A stretch of 52,504 nucleotides of DNA from an uncultured Oxalobacteraceae bacterium (GTDB taxonomy: Bacteria; Pseudomonadota; Gammaproteobacteria; Burkholderiales; Burkholderiaceae): NCBI GenBank assembly GCA_946480015.1, contig CAMLIL010000034.1, positions 1 to 52,504 of the forward strand, read 5' to 3'. This document shows, in pieces, positions 9,427 through 20,443 of this stretch (position 1 is the first letter of the stretch; every line of letters starts with the position of its first letter). The notes below the pieces were generated by a model that was not told the DNA's origin, made no database searches, and saw only the letters and a program-made list of their open reading frames with translations. The position numbers and the translations under genes are program-made.

Positions 9427-10347
9427 ATGAAAAAGCCCACCGCGCCCGTTCTGAACTTGCAGGCCCGGTTCGACGCGCCCTTCACTTACCGCGGCATGAG
9501 CGATGCCTCCGCCGCTGCCGCGCTCGACGCCGAGCGCTTCGTGGTGGCCGACGACGAACGCAACCGCCTCAAGATCTACCGGCGCGGCGTGGCCGATCCG
9601 CGCGCCTTTGTCGACCTGTCGGCCTTCCTCGGCACCAAGCCCGGCAAGGAATCCGATCTGGAGGGCGCCGCCGCGGTCGGCCAGCGGATCTACTGGATTT
9701 CCTCGCACGCTCGCAACGCCGAGGGTGAAGCGCAGCCGCGCCGCCAGCGCTTTTTCGCCACCGAACCGGGGCCCGCCGCCGCGCTCGCCCCGGTCGGACG
9801 GCCCTACACCGCGCTGCTGCAGGACCTGATCGCCTGCCCGCATCTTCAGCCCTACAAGCTGGCCGAGGCCGCCAGCAGGGAACCCGAGGCCGCCGGCGGC
9901 TTCAATATCGAAGGCCTGGCCGCCGCGCCCGATGGCAGCCTGCTGATCGGATTGCGCAATCCAGTGCCGCGCGGCAAGGCGTTACTGATTCCGCTGCTCA
10001 ATCCCGCCGAGGTGGTGCACAGCGGCCGCGCGCAATTCGGCCAGGCCATCGAGCTCGCTCTGGACGGTCTGGCGATCCGCAGCATCGAGCTGGTGGGGCT
10101 GGCCTACATGATCGTGGCGGGGCCGCCCGGCAAGGACGGCGAATTCACGCTGTGGCAGTGGTCGGGCGCACGCGATGAGCGGGCGCGGCGGCTGGCCCAT
10201 CCGGACTTCGGCAGGCTGCGCCCCGAAGCCCTGTTCGCCATCCCCGGCACCCGCAGCGTGCAAATTCTCAGCGACGACGGCGGCCCCGCCGCAAAGGCGC
10301 TGCCGGAAGCGCAGCAAACCTTCCAGAGCGTCACACTCACGCTTTAA
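9427..10347 (+). CDS. DUF3616 domain protein
   Basis: A protein of about 306 residues of the DUF3616 family, for which I know no firm function. The sequence suggests a beta-propeller-like fold: repeated short beta-rich segments such as ALDAERFVVADDERNRLKIY, NIEGLAAAPDGSLLIGLRNP and RPEALFAIPGTRSVQILSDD. No signal peptide is seen. The start at 9427 is chosen because GAAGGACC lies just before it; the frame is open 33 nt further upstream but without a ribosome binding site. It stands alone, divergent from the stress protein gene and 111 nt before the alpha-galactosidase gene. Confidence 0.8.
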   Translation: MKKPTAPVLNLQARFDAPFTYRGMSDASAAAALDAERFVVADDERNRLKIYRRGVADPRAFVDLSAFLGTKPGKESDLEGAAAVGQRIYWISSHARNAEGEAQPRRQRFFATEPGPAAALAPVGRPYTALLQDLIACPHLQPYKLAEAASREPEAAGGFNIEGLAAAPDGSLLIGLRNPVPRGKALLIPLLNPAEVVHSGRAQFGQAIELALDGLAIRSIELVGLAYMIVAGPPGKDGEFTLWQWSGARDERARRLAHPDFGRLRPEALFAIPGTRSVQILSDDGGPAAKALPEAQQTFQSVTLTL

Positions 10348-10386
10348 AAAAACGCCAGCAATTTGCCAATTTCGTTATCGCCAGCG

Positions 10387-10398
10387 CAAGCGCGCTTG
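10387..10398. promoter_or_regulatory. Palindrome before the alpha-galactosidase gene
   Basis: A perfect 12-bp palindrome, CAAGCGCGCTTG, lies 60 nt before the alpha-galactosidase start. TACGAT at 10401-10406 could serve as a -10 element directly downstream, but no good -35 is visible. An operator role is a guess from position and symmetry. Confidence 0.25.
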
Positions 10399-10458
10399 TG
10401 TACGATAGAGCCCGCGGCAGCGCCTGCCGCCATGACACCAACAAATAACAGGAGACAA

Positions 10459-12369
10459 ATGAAACTCGCTTCGCCTATCGCCCTCGCCGTGGCACTGCTG
10501 TGCCTGGGCCACACTGCCGCCCACGCGGCCGATCCGCTCAAGCCGAGCGGCCGCTGGAGCGCCAATGCGCGCGGCACCGCCCCGGTACCGCCCATGGGCT
10601 GGAACAGCTGGAATGCCTTCTTCACGGACCTGGACGAAGAAAAAGTCATGGCATCGGCCAACATCCTGGTCAACAGCGGCCTGGCGGCCAAAGGCTACCG
10701 CTACGTCAACCTGGACGATGGCTGGTGGCTCAAGCGCGACGCCAGCACCCGCCGCATGGTGATCAAGAGCAGCAGCTTCCCCTCCGCCAAGACTGCCGGA
10801 GAACCCAGCTTCAAGCCCTTCACCGACAAGATCCACGCCATGGGCCTGAAGGCCGGCATTTACTCGGACATCGGCTACCACTCCTGCAACCAGACCTTCG
10901 GCACCGACCCAAGCAAGCTGCCGCAGGGCACCATGGCCGAACGCGAAATCGGCCTGAACGGCCATGTGGACCAGGACATCGGCATGTTCTTTGGAGACTG
11001 GGGATTCGACTACATCAAGGTCGACGCCTGCGGCCTGGTCGGTTACGCCGCCGACAGCGACAAGGTCACCAAGGAAGGCTACCACGTGCTGCCGCCGGAG
11101 ATGGACCGCGCCGCGCCCAACCGCACCCCGGTGGCCAAGGTGCGCGCGCGCTACCAGGCGGTGTCGGACGCGCTGCAAAAGTACCGTCCGGCCAACGACT
11201 ACGTCTACTCGCTGTGCCTGTGGGGCGACGCCGACGTGCGCAAGTGGGGCAAGGAAGTAGGCAATATGTACCGCACCAGCGACGACCTGACGCCCAAGTG
11301 GACGCGCATGCTGCACACCTTCGACAGCGCCTCCAAGCGCGCGCTGTACGCCCATCCGGGCAGCTGGAACGACCCGGACATGCTGGTCGTCGGCCACGGC
11401 GACTTCGACAAGGACCACCTGACCGAGGCGCGCACGCACTTCGCGCTGTGGTCGATCATGAACGCGCCGCTGATCCTCGGCTTCGACCTGCGCACGGCCG
11501 ACAAGGCGATGATGGAAGTGATCGGCAACGCCAATCTGATCGCGCTCAACCAGGACCCGGCCGGCCACCAGGGCGTGATCGCCTTCGATTCGAACGATGC
11601 CCAGATCATCCTCAAGACCCTGAGCGACCCGTCCAAAAAAGGCCTGGTGATCTTCAACCGCGGTTTCGGCGACACCAAGGTCAAGCTGCTGGCCGCGCAT
11701 CTCAAGCTCGACGCGACCAAACCGGTCACGCTGAAAAACCTGTGGACAGGCGAAACCACCAGCTTCACCGGCTCCACCGAATTCACGCTCAAGCCGCACG
11801 AGCACCTGGCCTTCGAAGTGCGCGGCACCCACGTGCTGGGCAATGGCGTGTTCCTGTCGGAGATCCCGGGCCGCATCAACGTGGCCGAGGATGGCGTGCG
11901 CATACCCGAACCCGATCCGGTCATCCACCGCATGATCAATCCGTGGGAAGGCAGCATCACCGGCGGACAGCGCGCCACCTATACCGGCTGGGGCGGCGCC
12001 CAGGCCGACACCACGCCTTACGAAAAGACCCTGCAACTGGACGGCAAGAAGTTCTGGTACGGGCTGGGCGTGCTGGCCAATTCGCGCCTGGAAGTCAAAA
12101 CCGATGGCGAGGCCACGTTCGAAGCGACAGTCGGCGTGGACGACACCAGCAACAACATGAAGGACGGCGCGGCCTTCCAGGTGTACGGCGACGGCCGCCT
12201 GCTGGCCTCGACCCCGGCGATGAAATACGGCGAGAAGCCGCGCGCGCTGAAAGCCGATGTGCGCGGCGTGAAGATCGTTGAACTGGTGGTCAGGCAGTCG
12301 AGTACGCACAGCGATCTGCCGCTGGTGACCACCTGGGCCAACGCCGCGCTGCGCAAAGCGGTTCAGTAA
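10459..12369 (+). CDS. Secreted alpha-galactosidase, GH27 with C-terminal NPCBM domain
   Basis: Retaining glycosidase removing terminal alpha-linked galactose from melibiose, raffinose-type sugars or galactomannan. The protein is 636 residues. A signal peptide ends near AHA (residue about 23). The GH27 barrel begins with PPMGWNSWNAF; the nucleophile is the Asp of YIKVDACG (about 189) and the acid/base the second Asp of RTSDDL (about 276). A beta-rich domain follows to about 480. The last 130 residues (from GGQRATYTG) look like an NPCBM carbohydrate-binding module. The ATG at 10459 follows AGGAGACAA. The gene converges on galK, whose product would handle the freed galactose after import. Confidence 0.94.
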   Translation: MKLASPIALAVALLCLGHTAAHAADPLKPSGRWSANARGTAPVPPMGWNSWNAFFTDLDEEKVMASANILVNSGLAAKGYRYVNLDDGWWLKRDASTRRMVIKSSSFPSAKTAGEPSFKPFTDKIHAMGLKAGIYSDIGYHSCNQTFGTDPSKLPQGTMAEREIGLNGHVDQDIGMFFGDWGFDYIKVDACGLVGYAADSDKVTKEGYHVLPPEMDRAAPNRTPVAKVRARYQAVSDALQKYRPANDYVYSLCLWGDADVRKWGKEVGNMYRTSDDLTPKWTRMLHTFDSASKRALYAHPGSWNDPDMLVVGHGDFDKDHLTEARTHFALWSIMNAPLILGFDLRTADKAMMEVIGNANLIALNQDPAGHQGVIAFDSNDAQIILKTLSDPSKKGLVIFNRGFGDTKVKLLAAHLKLDATKPVTLKNLWTGETTSFTGSTEFTLKPHEHLAFEVRGTHVLGNGVFLSEIPGRINVAEDGVRIPEPDPVIHRMINPWEGSITGGQRATYTGWGGAQADTTPYEKTLQLDGKKFWYGLGVLANSRLEVKTDGEATFEATVGVDDTSNNMKDGAAFQVYGDGRLLASTPAMKYGEKPRALKADVRGVKIVELVVRQSSTHSDLPLVTTWANAALRKAVQ

Positions 12370-12379
12370 GGGGGGCGCC

Positions 12380-12437
12380 CTCGCGAATGCGGGGGCCCAT
12401 GCCGGGCAAGCCTGGTATGGGTCCCCGCTTGCGCGAG
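12380..12437. repeat. REP-like palindromic element between convergent genes
   Basis: Two 21-nt arms (12380-12400 and 12417-12437) are complementary at 18 of 21 positions, leaving a 16-nt loop. The right arm (ATGGGTCCCCGCTTGCGCGAG) resembles a GC-rich repeat scattered between genes of many proteobacteria, often seen as GTCCCCGCCTGCGCGGG. It lies between the stops of the alpha-galactosidase and galK genes and may also stop transcription from both sides, though no T-run follows. Only one copy is present in this window, so its repeat nature rests on known examples. Confidence 0.7.
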
Positions 12438-12450
12438 GACGGCCCGATGT

Positions 12451-13611
12451 TCAGCCGATCACGCCCGCGCCCGCGGCGGCGGTGCACACGTAGATCGTGG
12501 CAGGTTTGTCTTCAGGGCTGCGGTACTGCTGTTCCAGCGCCGCCTTGACGGCCGCGACCTTCGCCTCCGGCACCAGGGCCACCACGCAGCCGCCGAAACC
12601 GCCGCCGGTCATGCGCACGCCGCCTTCGGTACCGATCACGCCCTTGACGATATCGACGATCTGGTCGATTTTCGGCACGGTGATTTCAAAGTCGTCGCGC
12701 ATCGACACGTGCGACGCTTCCATCAGCACGCCCATTTGCACCAGGTCGCCGGCGGCCAGCGCCTTGACGGCGGCGCGCACGCGCTCATTCTCCGTCACGA
12801 CGTGGCGCGCACGCTTGTACACCGTCTCGTCCAGCCCGGCCTTGTTCGCTTCCAGCGTGGCCGCGTCGATATCGCGCAGGGCTGCAACGCCGTAGTGGCG
12901 TGCCGCCGCTTCGCACTGTTCGCGGCGGGTGTTGTACGCGCTCTCGACCAGGCCACGCTTGACCAGCGAATTGACGATGACGATCGAGGCGCCAGCCGGA
13001 ATCGGCGTCGCTTCGGTTTCCAGCGAACGGCAGTCGATCAGCAGCGCGTGGCCCTTGACGCCGTTGGCCGAAATGATCTGGTCCATATTGCCGCACTTGC
13101 AGCCGACGAAGTTGTTCTCGGCGCGCTGGGCGATCAGCGCCATGTCGGTCAGCGACAGCTTCTCGAAGCCCGGCTGGGTGGCGAACAGGCGGCACACCGC
13201 CACTTCCAGCGAAGCGGACGACGACAGGCCCGCGCCCTGCGGCACGTCGCCGGCGACGGCGAAGTCCATGCCGACCATCGGCAAGCCCATGTCGACCAGT
13301 TCCTTGACTACGCCGCGGATGTAGTTCGCCCACTGCATGTCGGCGCGCGGGGTGATCGGCTGGTCCAGGCGGTACTCGTCGACCGCATTGCCGTAGTCGA
13401 GTGCGACCACGCGTACGGTTTTATCGGCACGCACGCTGGCGGCGATCACGGTGCGGTAGTCGATCGCGCATGGCAGCACCAGGCCGTCGTTGTAGTCGGT
13501 ATGCTCGCCGATCAGGTTGACCCGGCCGGGCGCCTGCACCGTCATGGCCGGGGCGGCGCCGAAGGTGGCGGTGAATACGTCCCGGGTTTTGGCAACTAAA
13601 GTTTGGCTCAT
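12451..13611 (-). CDS. galK: Galactokinase
   Basis: Phosphorylates alpha-D-galactose at C1 with ATP, first kinase step of the Leloir pathway in the cytoplasm. At 386 residues it has the usual length. Visible GHMP-kinase motifs are the galactokinase signature GRVNLIGEHTDYNDG (about 29-43), the ATP loop QGAGLSSSAS (about 127-136) and the C-terminal GGGFGGC (about 340-346). The start lies 6 nt after the galT stop with only a weak ribosome binding site, so the two are probably translationally coupled. galE and galM are not in the window. Confidence 0.97.
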   Translation of the reverse strand: MSQTLVAKTRDVFTATFGAAPAMTVQAPGRVNLIGEHTDYNDGLVLPCAIDYRTVIAASVRADKTVRVVALDYGNAVDEYRLDQPITPRADMQWANYIRGVVKELVDMGLPMVGMDFAVAGDVPQGAGLSSSASLEVAVCRLFATQPGFEKLSLTDMALIAQRAENNFVGCKCGNMDQIISANGVKGHALLIDCRSLETEATPIPAGASIVIVNSLVKRGLVESAYNTRREQCEAAARHYGVAALRDIDAATLEANKAGLDETVYKRARHVVTENERVRAAVKALAAGDLVQMGVLMEASHVSMRDDFEITVPKIDQIVDIVKGVIGTEGGVRMTGGGFGGCVVALVPEAKVAAVKAALEQQYRSPEDKPATIYVCTAAAGAGVIG

Positions 13612-13617
13612 GATGTC

Positions 13618-15362
<1,745 letters not shown>

Positions 15363-15502
15363 ACTTTCCATCTCTAGTAAAAAAATTGGGCGCATCATAC
15401 TGCATCCCGCCGGATCGACGGTCACACGACGCATCCTGGACCGGAGGAACGTCTTCACCCGCCGATAGTCTAAATCCCCTGTCTGAACCTGGTTTTGTTA
15501 TC

Positions 15503-16582
15503 TTGCTTCTTCGCACTTTAAAACGCCTTCTTTTCGTCTCAATGGCAGCGTGGACCAGTGCCGGCTTGTCCATTGGTGCCGAGCAGGATGTATTAGACCG
15601 ACCAGCATTGATCAGTCCGCGTGCGAGCAATTCGGTGCTGCTGGCCGTGACGCGGGCGGGCAAGCGTTTACTGGCAGTGGGAGAACGCGGGATTGTCTTA
15701 TTCTCGGACGACAGCGCGGCGTCCTGGCGGCAGGCGCAAGTGCCGGTGAGTGTTTCCCTCACCAACCTCCGTTTTGCAACGGACACGCAAGGCTGGGCGG
15801 TCGGTCACTCGGGTGTGGTATTACACACTGAAGATGGCGGCGCAAGCTGGAGCAAGCAAATGGACGGCAGGCAGGCTGCCAAAGCAATGTTGCAGGCGGC
15901 CGAGAAAGCGGCGTCTGTTCGCAACGATGCAAAAACGCGCGGGCAATTACGTGATGCGCAGCGAATGCTGGATGAAGGTCCCGACAAGCCATTTTTCGAT
16001 GTTTATTTTTCAGATGAAAGCCATGGTTTCATTGTCGGAGCCTACGGGCTCTTCTTCATGACCCAGGACGGCGGCAAGACCTGGCTGCCCTGGAGAAGCC
16101 ATATCGACCATCCTAACGATAAACATCTCTACTGCATCAATGCCATCGGCCCCACTCTCTACATCGCGGGAGAAGAAGGCACACTGTATCGTTCTGTCGA
16201 TGCAGGACAGTCTTTCGTTGGAATCAAGACGCCTTACGATGGCAGCTATTTCGGCGTCCTTCCGCTCCCAGGAAACCGGGTGGTGGTGTATGGCCTCCGG
16301 GGAAACGCCTATTGGTCCGATGACGCAGGAGAGCATTGGCGCCGGAGCGAGACCGGTATCGGCACCCATGCCACGTTTGCGGCTGGGCTTGCCTTGGCCG
16401 ACGGATCGGTCGTGCTCGCGAGTCAAGGCGGCGAGGTCCTGCGCAGCACCAACGGTGGCCGCAGCTTCCAGGCGCTGCCTGTTACTCATCCCTTCCCTTT
16501 TTCCGGTGTGGTCCAGGCCAGCGATGACAAACTTCTCTTGTCTGGCAATCGGGGGATCACCGAGGTTGGCATCGCGCGATGA
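15503..16582 (+). CDS. YCF48-related BNR-repeat protein, secreted
   Basis: Beta-propeller protein of about 360 residues of the YCF48/photosystem II stability factor-like family. In non-photosynthetic bacteria this family often sits beside RND/MMPL exporters and DUF1329 outer-membrane proteins. Asp-box-like repeats are visible: FSDDSAASW, HTEDGGASW, MTQDGGKTW, RSVDAGQSF, WSDDAGEHW and RSTNGGRSF, with a helical insertion at about residues 105-145. The N-terminus looks like a signal peptide (LLLRTLKRLLFVSMAAWTSA). No ATG precedes it at a good distance; the TTG at 15503 is my best guess, with the ATG at 15542 as alternative. The third codon positions are less GC-rich than in neighbouring genes, a hint of transfer. 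Expected exporter partners are missing. Confidence 0.8.
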   Translation: MLLRTLKRLLFVSMAAWTSAGLSIGAEQDVLDRPALISPRASNSVLLAVTRAGKRLLAVGERGIVLFSDDSAASWRQAQVPVSVSLTNLRFATDTQGWAVGHSGVVLHTEDGGASWSKQMDGRQAAKAMLQAAEKAASVRNDAKTRGQLRDAQRMLDEGPDKPFFDVYFSDESHGFIVGAYGLFFMTQDGGKTWLPWRSHIDHPNDKHLYCINAIGPTLYIAGEEGTLYRSVDAGQSFVGIKTPYDGSYFGVLPLPGNRVVVYGLRGNAYWSDDAGEHWRRSETGIGTHATFAAGLALADGSVVLASQGGEVLRSTNGGRSFQALPVTHPFPFSGVVQASDDKLLLSGNRGITEVGIAR

Positions 16583-16695
16583 ACAAAACGAGCGTTGGTT
16601 CTTCTCTTCGCCGGGCGTTCCGGACGCATGGCAGTATCCGCTACCAAAGTGGCAAACCGGATGAGCGCCGTAATGACAGGCTCTCCCAGCATTGA
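16579..16695 (+). pseudogene. Possible stub of a lost gene after the YCF48-like gene
   Basis: An ATG overlaps the stop of the YCF48-like gene in the ATGA arrangement typical of coupled genes, but the frame ends after 38 residues (MNKTSVGSS start). Relatives of the upstream gene are usually followed by an RND/MMPL exporter, so this could be the truncated start of such a gene cut off when the galactosidase gene arrived. The peptide itself is not recognisable, and chance is a fair alternative. Confidence 0.2.
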
Positions 16696-16766
16696 CAGCC
16701 TCCGGGCGATTCCGTAGACTGCCGATGGTTGCGCTACCAAATGCGCCACCTTCCAGGAGAGATTTT

Positions 16767-19499
16767 TTGAACAGATACCGTTCCATCGGGGCGTGCGCCA
16801 CCCTGCTGTGGTGGACGCTGATCCCGCTGACCGCGCAGCTGTCGATGCCTGCATATGCAGCCACTGCCTCCACGCCGCAGGAAAGCGCCGCTGCGCGCCA
16901 GCGCCTGTCGATCAATGACGGATGGCGCTTCCACCTGGGCGACCCGGAGGGATTCAGCGCCCAGCTGCAGTACGACGTGCGTCCCGCGGTCAAGCAAAGC
17001 GCGGATGGCAAGGAAGCCGATGCGCGGCCCGACGAAGCCGAGAAAGTCCAGCGCCCCAATGAAGGCCTGCTCAAGCCGTGGATCCTCGCCAGCGCAAACG
17101 CGTTCCTGGCCGATCCCGCCAAGCGGACGAAACGCCCGCTTGAAGAACCGAAGCTGGCCGTGCCCTTCCTGCGCGCCGATTTCGACGACCGTGCCTGGCG
17201 CGCCGTGACGCTGCCGCACGACTGGGCCATCGAAGGTCCTTTCCTGAGCACCGGCCCGTACGGCGGCATGGGCCGCCTCAAAACCTGGGGCCCGGCCTGG
17301 TACCGCAAAAAGCTGGATATCCCGGCGGCGGACAGCAACAAGTCAATCTTTCTCGACATCGACGGCGCCATGTCGCATGCCAGCGTGTGGCTCAATGGGC
17401 GCCTGGTTGGAGGCTGGCCGTATGGCTACAGCTCCTTCCGCCTCGACCTCACGCCCTACCTGAGCGCGGGCACGGCCAATCAACTGGCGATCCGCCTCGA
17501 CAACCCGGCCGAATCGGCGCGCTGGTATCCAGGCGCGGGCCTGTACCGCAACGTGTGGCTGACCACGACCCAGCCGGTGCATGTGGCCCACTGGGGCGCC
17601 GTAGTGCGCACGCCCGAGGTTTCACGCGAGGCGGCCACAGTGGACCTGGCCGTCACTGTCGACAACGACGGCAGTACCGCGGCCACGCTGGAGGTGAGCA
17701 CCCAGCTGTATGCGCTCGACAGCCAGGGCAAACCTAGCGGGGCGGCCGTGGCCACGCTGGCGCCGCAGCGCCTCGGCGTCCCCGCGCGCGCCAGCGCCAC
17801 CGTCAACGCTGCAGTGCGCATCGCCCATCCGCGCCTGTGGGGACCGCTGCCGCAGCAGCGCCCGCACCGCTACCTGGCCGTCACCAGCGTGGCCAGCGGC
17901 GGCCAGGTGGTGGACCGCTACGAGACCCCATTCGGCATCCGTTCGCTGCACTTCGATCCGGATCAGGGTCTGTTCGTCAACGGCGAGAAGATCATGATCA
18001 ACGGCGTCAACAACCACCACGATCTGGGCGCGCTTGGCGCGGCCTTCAATGTGCGCGCGGCCGAACGCCAGCTCGAACTGCTGCAGGAAATGGGCGCCAA
18101 TGCCGTGCGCATGAGCCACTACCCGCCCGCGCCGGAACTGCTGGAACTGACCGACCGCATGGGCATCCTGGTCATGGATGAAATTTTTGATTCGTGGGAG
18201 CGCAAGAAGACGCCGCTCGACTTCCACCTGATTTTCCCCGACTGGCACGAACAGGACCTGCGCGCGATGATGCGGCGCGACCGCAACCATCCGTCGATCA
18301 TCATGTGGAGCGTCGGCAACGAGGTCGGCGAGCAGTACACCGGCGAGGCCGGCGCCGCCGTCAGCCGCAAGCTGGTGGCGATCGCGCACGAAGAAGATGC
18401 GACGCGCCCGGTCACCAACGCCATGAACTTTGCCAAGTCCGACATGCCGCTGCCCGGCACGGTCGATATCATCGGCCTGAACTACCAGGGCGCCGGCATC
18501 CGCAGCCTGCCCGGCCAGTTCCCGGCCTTCCACCGCAAGTTCCCCGACAAGGTGATCCTGTCGACCGAAAGCGCAGCGGCCCTTTCCAGCCGGGGCGAGT
18601 ACCAGTTCCCCGTGCCCGGCGTGATCAGCGCCCCGGTGCGCCCCGGAGTGGGCGGCGATCCCAAGACCCGACAGGTCAGCGCCTACGAATTGTTCGCCAC
18701 CGATTTCGGCAGTTCGGCCGACCGCGCCTGGGCCGCGCAGGACCAGAATCCGTATGTGGCGGGCGAATTTGTCTGGACCGGCTTCGACTATCTCGGCGAG
18801 CCGACGCCGTACTACGGCGCGCGCAGCTCCTACTTTGGCATCATCGACCTGGCCGGCTTCAGGAAGGACCGCTTTTACCTGTACCAGTCGCGCTGGCGTC
18901 CCGACCTGCCGATGGCGCACATCCTGCCGCACTGGAGCTGGCCCGACCGCGTGGGCGAAGTCACGCCGGTGCACGTGTTCACCTCCGGCGACGAGGCCGA
19001 GCTGTTCGTCAACGGCAAATCGCAGGGACGCCGGAAGAAGGCGCCGTACGAGTACCGTTTGCGCTGGGATTACGTGAACTACGAACCGGGCGAAGTGCGT
19101 GTGGTGGCCTACAAGGGCGGCAAGGAGTGGGCGCGCGATAGCGTCAAGACCGCGCAGGCGGCCGCCGCGCTGCAGGCCAGTGCCGATCGCACGACGATCG
19201 GCGCCGATGGGCGCGACCTGTCCTTCATCAGCGTGCGCGTCGTCGATGCGAACGGCGTGCCGGTGCCGCGCGCCGGCGACCGGGTGCGCTTCACGGTCGA
19301 GGGTCCAGGTGAGCTGGTCGCCACCGACAATGGCGACCCGACCAGCTTCGAACCGTTCCAGTCGCCGCAGCGCAAAGCCTTCAATGGCCAGGTGCTGGCG
19401 ATCGTGCGCGCCAAACCGGGCCAGCGTGGCGCGATCACCGTACGGGCTGCCGCCGACGGCATGCGGCCCGCAACCGTCAGTCTGAATGTTTCCAGGTAG
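16767..19499 (+). CDS. Secreted GH2 beta-galactosidase with DUF4982 domain, TTG start
   Basis: Retaining glycoside hydrolase of family 2, about 910 residues, predicted to release beta-linked galactose outside the cytoplasm. A signal peptide (YRSIGACATLLWW to AYA) is followed by the sugar-binding domain (about 45-265), an Ig-like domain (about 270-385), the TIM barrel (about 390-700), DUF4982 (about 710-775) and a C-terminal Ig/invasin-like domain (about 790-905). The acid/base is Glu about 519 (WSVGNEVGEQ) and the nucleophile Glu about 601 (LSTESAAALSSRG). The only start with a proper ribosome binding site (AGGAGAG, 6 nt away) is TTG at 16767. It fits the gal genes upstream in role; the substrate could also be a beta-galactan or another glycoside. 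Confidence 0.92.
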   Translation: MNRYRSIGACATLLWWTLIPLTAQLSMPAYAATASTPQESAAARQRLSINDGWRFHLGDPEGFSAQLQYDVRPAVKQSADGKEADARPDEAEKVQRPNEGLLKPWILASANAFLADPAKRTKRPLEEPKLAVPFLRADFDDRAWRAVTLPHDWAIEGPFLSTGPYGGMGRLKTWGPAWYRKKLDIPAADSNKSIFLDIDGAMSHASVWLNGRLVGGWPYGYSSFRLDLTPYLSAGTANQLAIRLDNPAESARWYPGAGLYRNVWLTTTQPVHVAHWGAVVRTPEVSREAATVDLAVTVDNDGSTAATLEVSTQLYALDSQGKPSGAAVATLAPQRLGVPARASATVNAAVRIAHPRLWGPLPQQRPHRYLAVTSVASGGQVVDRYETPFGIRSLHFDPDQGLFVNGEKIMINGVNNHHDLGALGAAFNVRAAERQLELLQEMGANAVRMSHYPPAPELLELTDRMGILVMDEIFDSWERKKTPLDFHLIFPDWHEQDLRAMMRRDRNHPSIIMWSVGNEVGEQYTGEAGAAVSRKLVAIAHEEDATRPVTNAMNFAKSDMPLPGTVDIIGLNYQGAGIRSLPGQFPAFHRKFPDKVILSTESAAALSSRGEYQFPVPGVISAPVRPGVGGDPKTRQVSAYELFATDFGSSADRAWAAQDQNPYVAGEFVWTGFDYLGEPTPYYGARSSYFGIIDLAGFRKDRFYLYQSRWRPDLPMAHILPHWSWPDRVGEVTPVHVFTSGDEAELFVNGKSQGRRKKAPYEYRLRWDYVNYEPGEVRVVAYKGGKEWARDSVKTAQAAAALQASADRTTIGADGRDLSFISVRVVDANGVPVPRAGDRVRFTVEGPGELVATDNGDPTSFEPFQSPQRKAFNGQVLAIVRAKPGQRGAITVRAAADGMRPATVSLNVSR

Positions 19500-19522
19500 C
19501 GTCGTGAACCTGTCGTTCCATT

Positions 19523-20443
19523 TTAGGGATAGCGCACCGGCTTGCCGACCACATCCGGCAGCGGAATGAACTCGTGTTCGTCCGGCACAGGCGGAAAAGC
19601 CTGCGCCTTCCAATCCTGCCGGGCCTGTTCGATGCGCTCGGCCGAGCTTGAGACGAAATTCCACGACAGGTAACGCGGCCCATCCATCGGTTCGCCGCCG
19701 AGCAGCATGACGCGCGCGCGCTTGCCGCCGGCCGCCGCCAGGGTCAGCGTCGCGCCTGACTTGAGCACGATGAGCCGCCCGGATTCAACCACCCCGTCCC
19801 GCCCCAGATCCAGGCTGCCTTCCACCACATACAGGGCCTGCTCGGCATATTCGGCGGGAATCGGCAGGCGCGCGCCCGGCTCCAGCGTCAGGTCGACATA
19901 AAACATCGGCGACAGTGTCGCGACCGGGGAGCTGCGGCCGAAGAAGCTGCCCACGATGATGCGTGCGCTGGCGCCCTCGCCTTCGAGCACCGGCAGCTCA
20001 TCGGCGCGGGTGTGGGTGAAACTCGGGTCGACTTCTTCGAACCGGCGCGGCAGCGCCACCCAGCACTGCAGGCCCGCCAGGGTGGATCCGCCGGCGCGCA
20101 CGCCGGGCGCGCTGCGCTCGGAGTGGACGATCCCTCTGCCGGCCGTCATCCAGTTGACCGCGCCGGGCCGGATCGCCTGCACCGTACCCAGGCTGTCGCG
20201 GTGCAGGATTTCGCCTTCCAGCAGATACGTCACCGTGGCCAGGCCGATGTGCGGATGCGGACGCACGTCGAGCCCTTGACCGGCACTGAACACGTGCGGC
20301 CCCATCTGGTCGAGAAACACAAACGGCCCGACCATGCGCCGCTCGCGGCTCGGCAAGGCGCGCCGCACTTCGAACCTGTCGCCCAGGTCGTGGGTGGGCG
20401 GCACCACCACCAGCTCGACCGCGCTGTCGTGGCCGCCGTTCAT
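19523..20443 (-). CDS. Pirin family protein
   Basis: Bicupin protein of 306 residues. The N-terminal cupin carries the pirin metal-site pattern: two His in RPHPHIG, and His and Glu in IVHSER, matching the Fe-binding residues of human pirin. Family members include quercetin 2,3-dioxygenases and redox-sensing regulators, so the exact role is open. The ATG overlaps the stop of the osmC-like gene by 4 nt (ATGA), so the two are co-translated. A stress or redox role is inferred from this pairing. Confidence 0.92.
   Translation of the reverse strand: MNGGHDSAVELVVVPPTHDLGDRFEVRRALPSRERRMVGPFVFLDQMGPHVFSAGQGLDVRPHPHIGLATVTYLLEGEILHRDSLGTVQAIRPGAVNWMTAGRGIVHSERSAPGVRAGGSTLAGLQCWVALPRRFEEVDPSFTHTRADELPVLEGEGASARIIVGSFFGRSSPVATLSPMFYVDLTLEPGARLPIPAEYAEQALYVVEGSLDLGRDGVVESGRLIVLKSGATLTLAAAGGKRARVMLLGGEPMDGPRYLSWNFVSSSAERIEQARQDWKAQAFPPVPDEHEFIPLPDVVGKPVRYP

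Noticed and set aside
12290..12487. Minus-strand frame reading SRKRGPIPGLPGMGPRIREG
   Set aside because: This is the translation of the REP-like palindrome and its flanks, a well-known false gene type.
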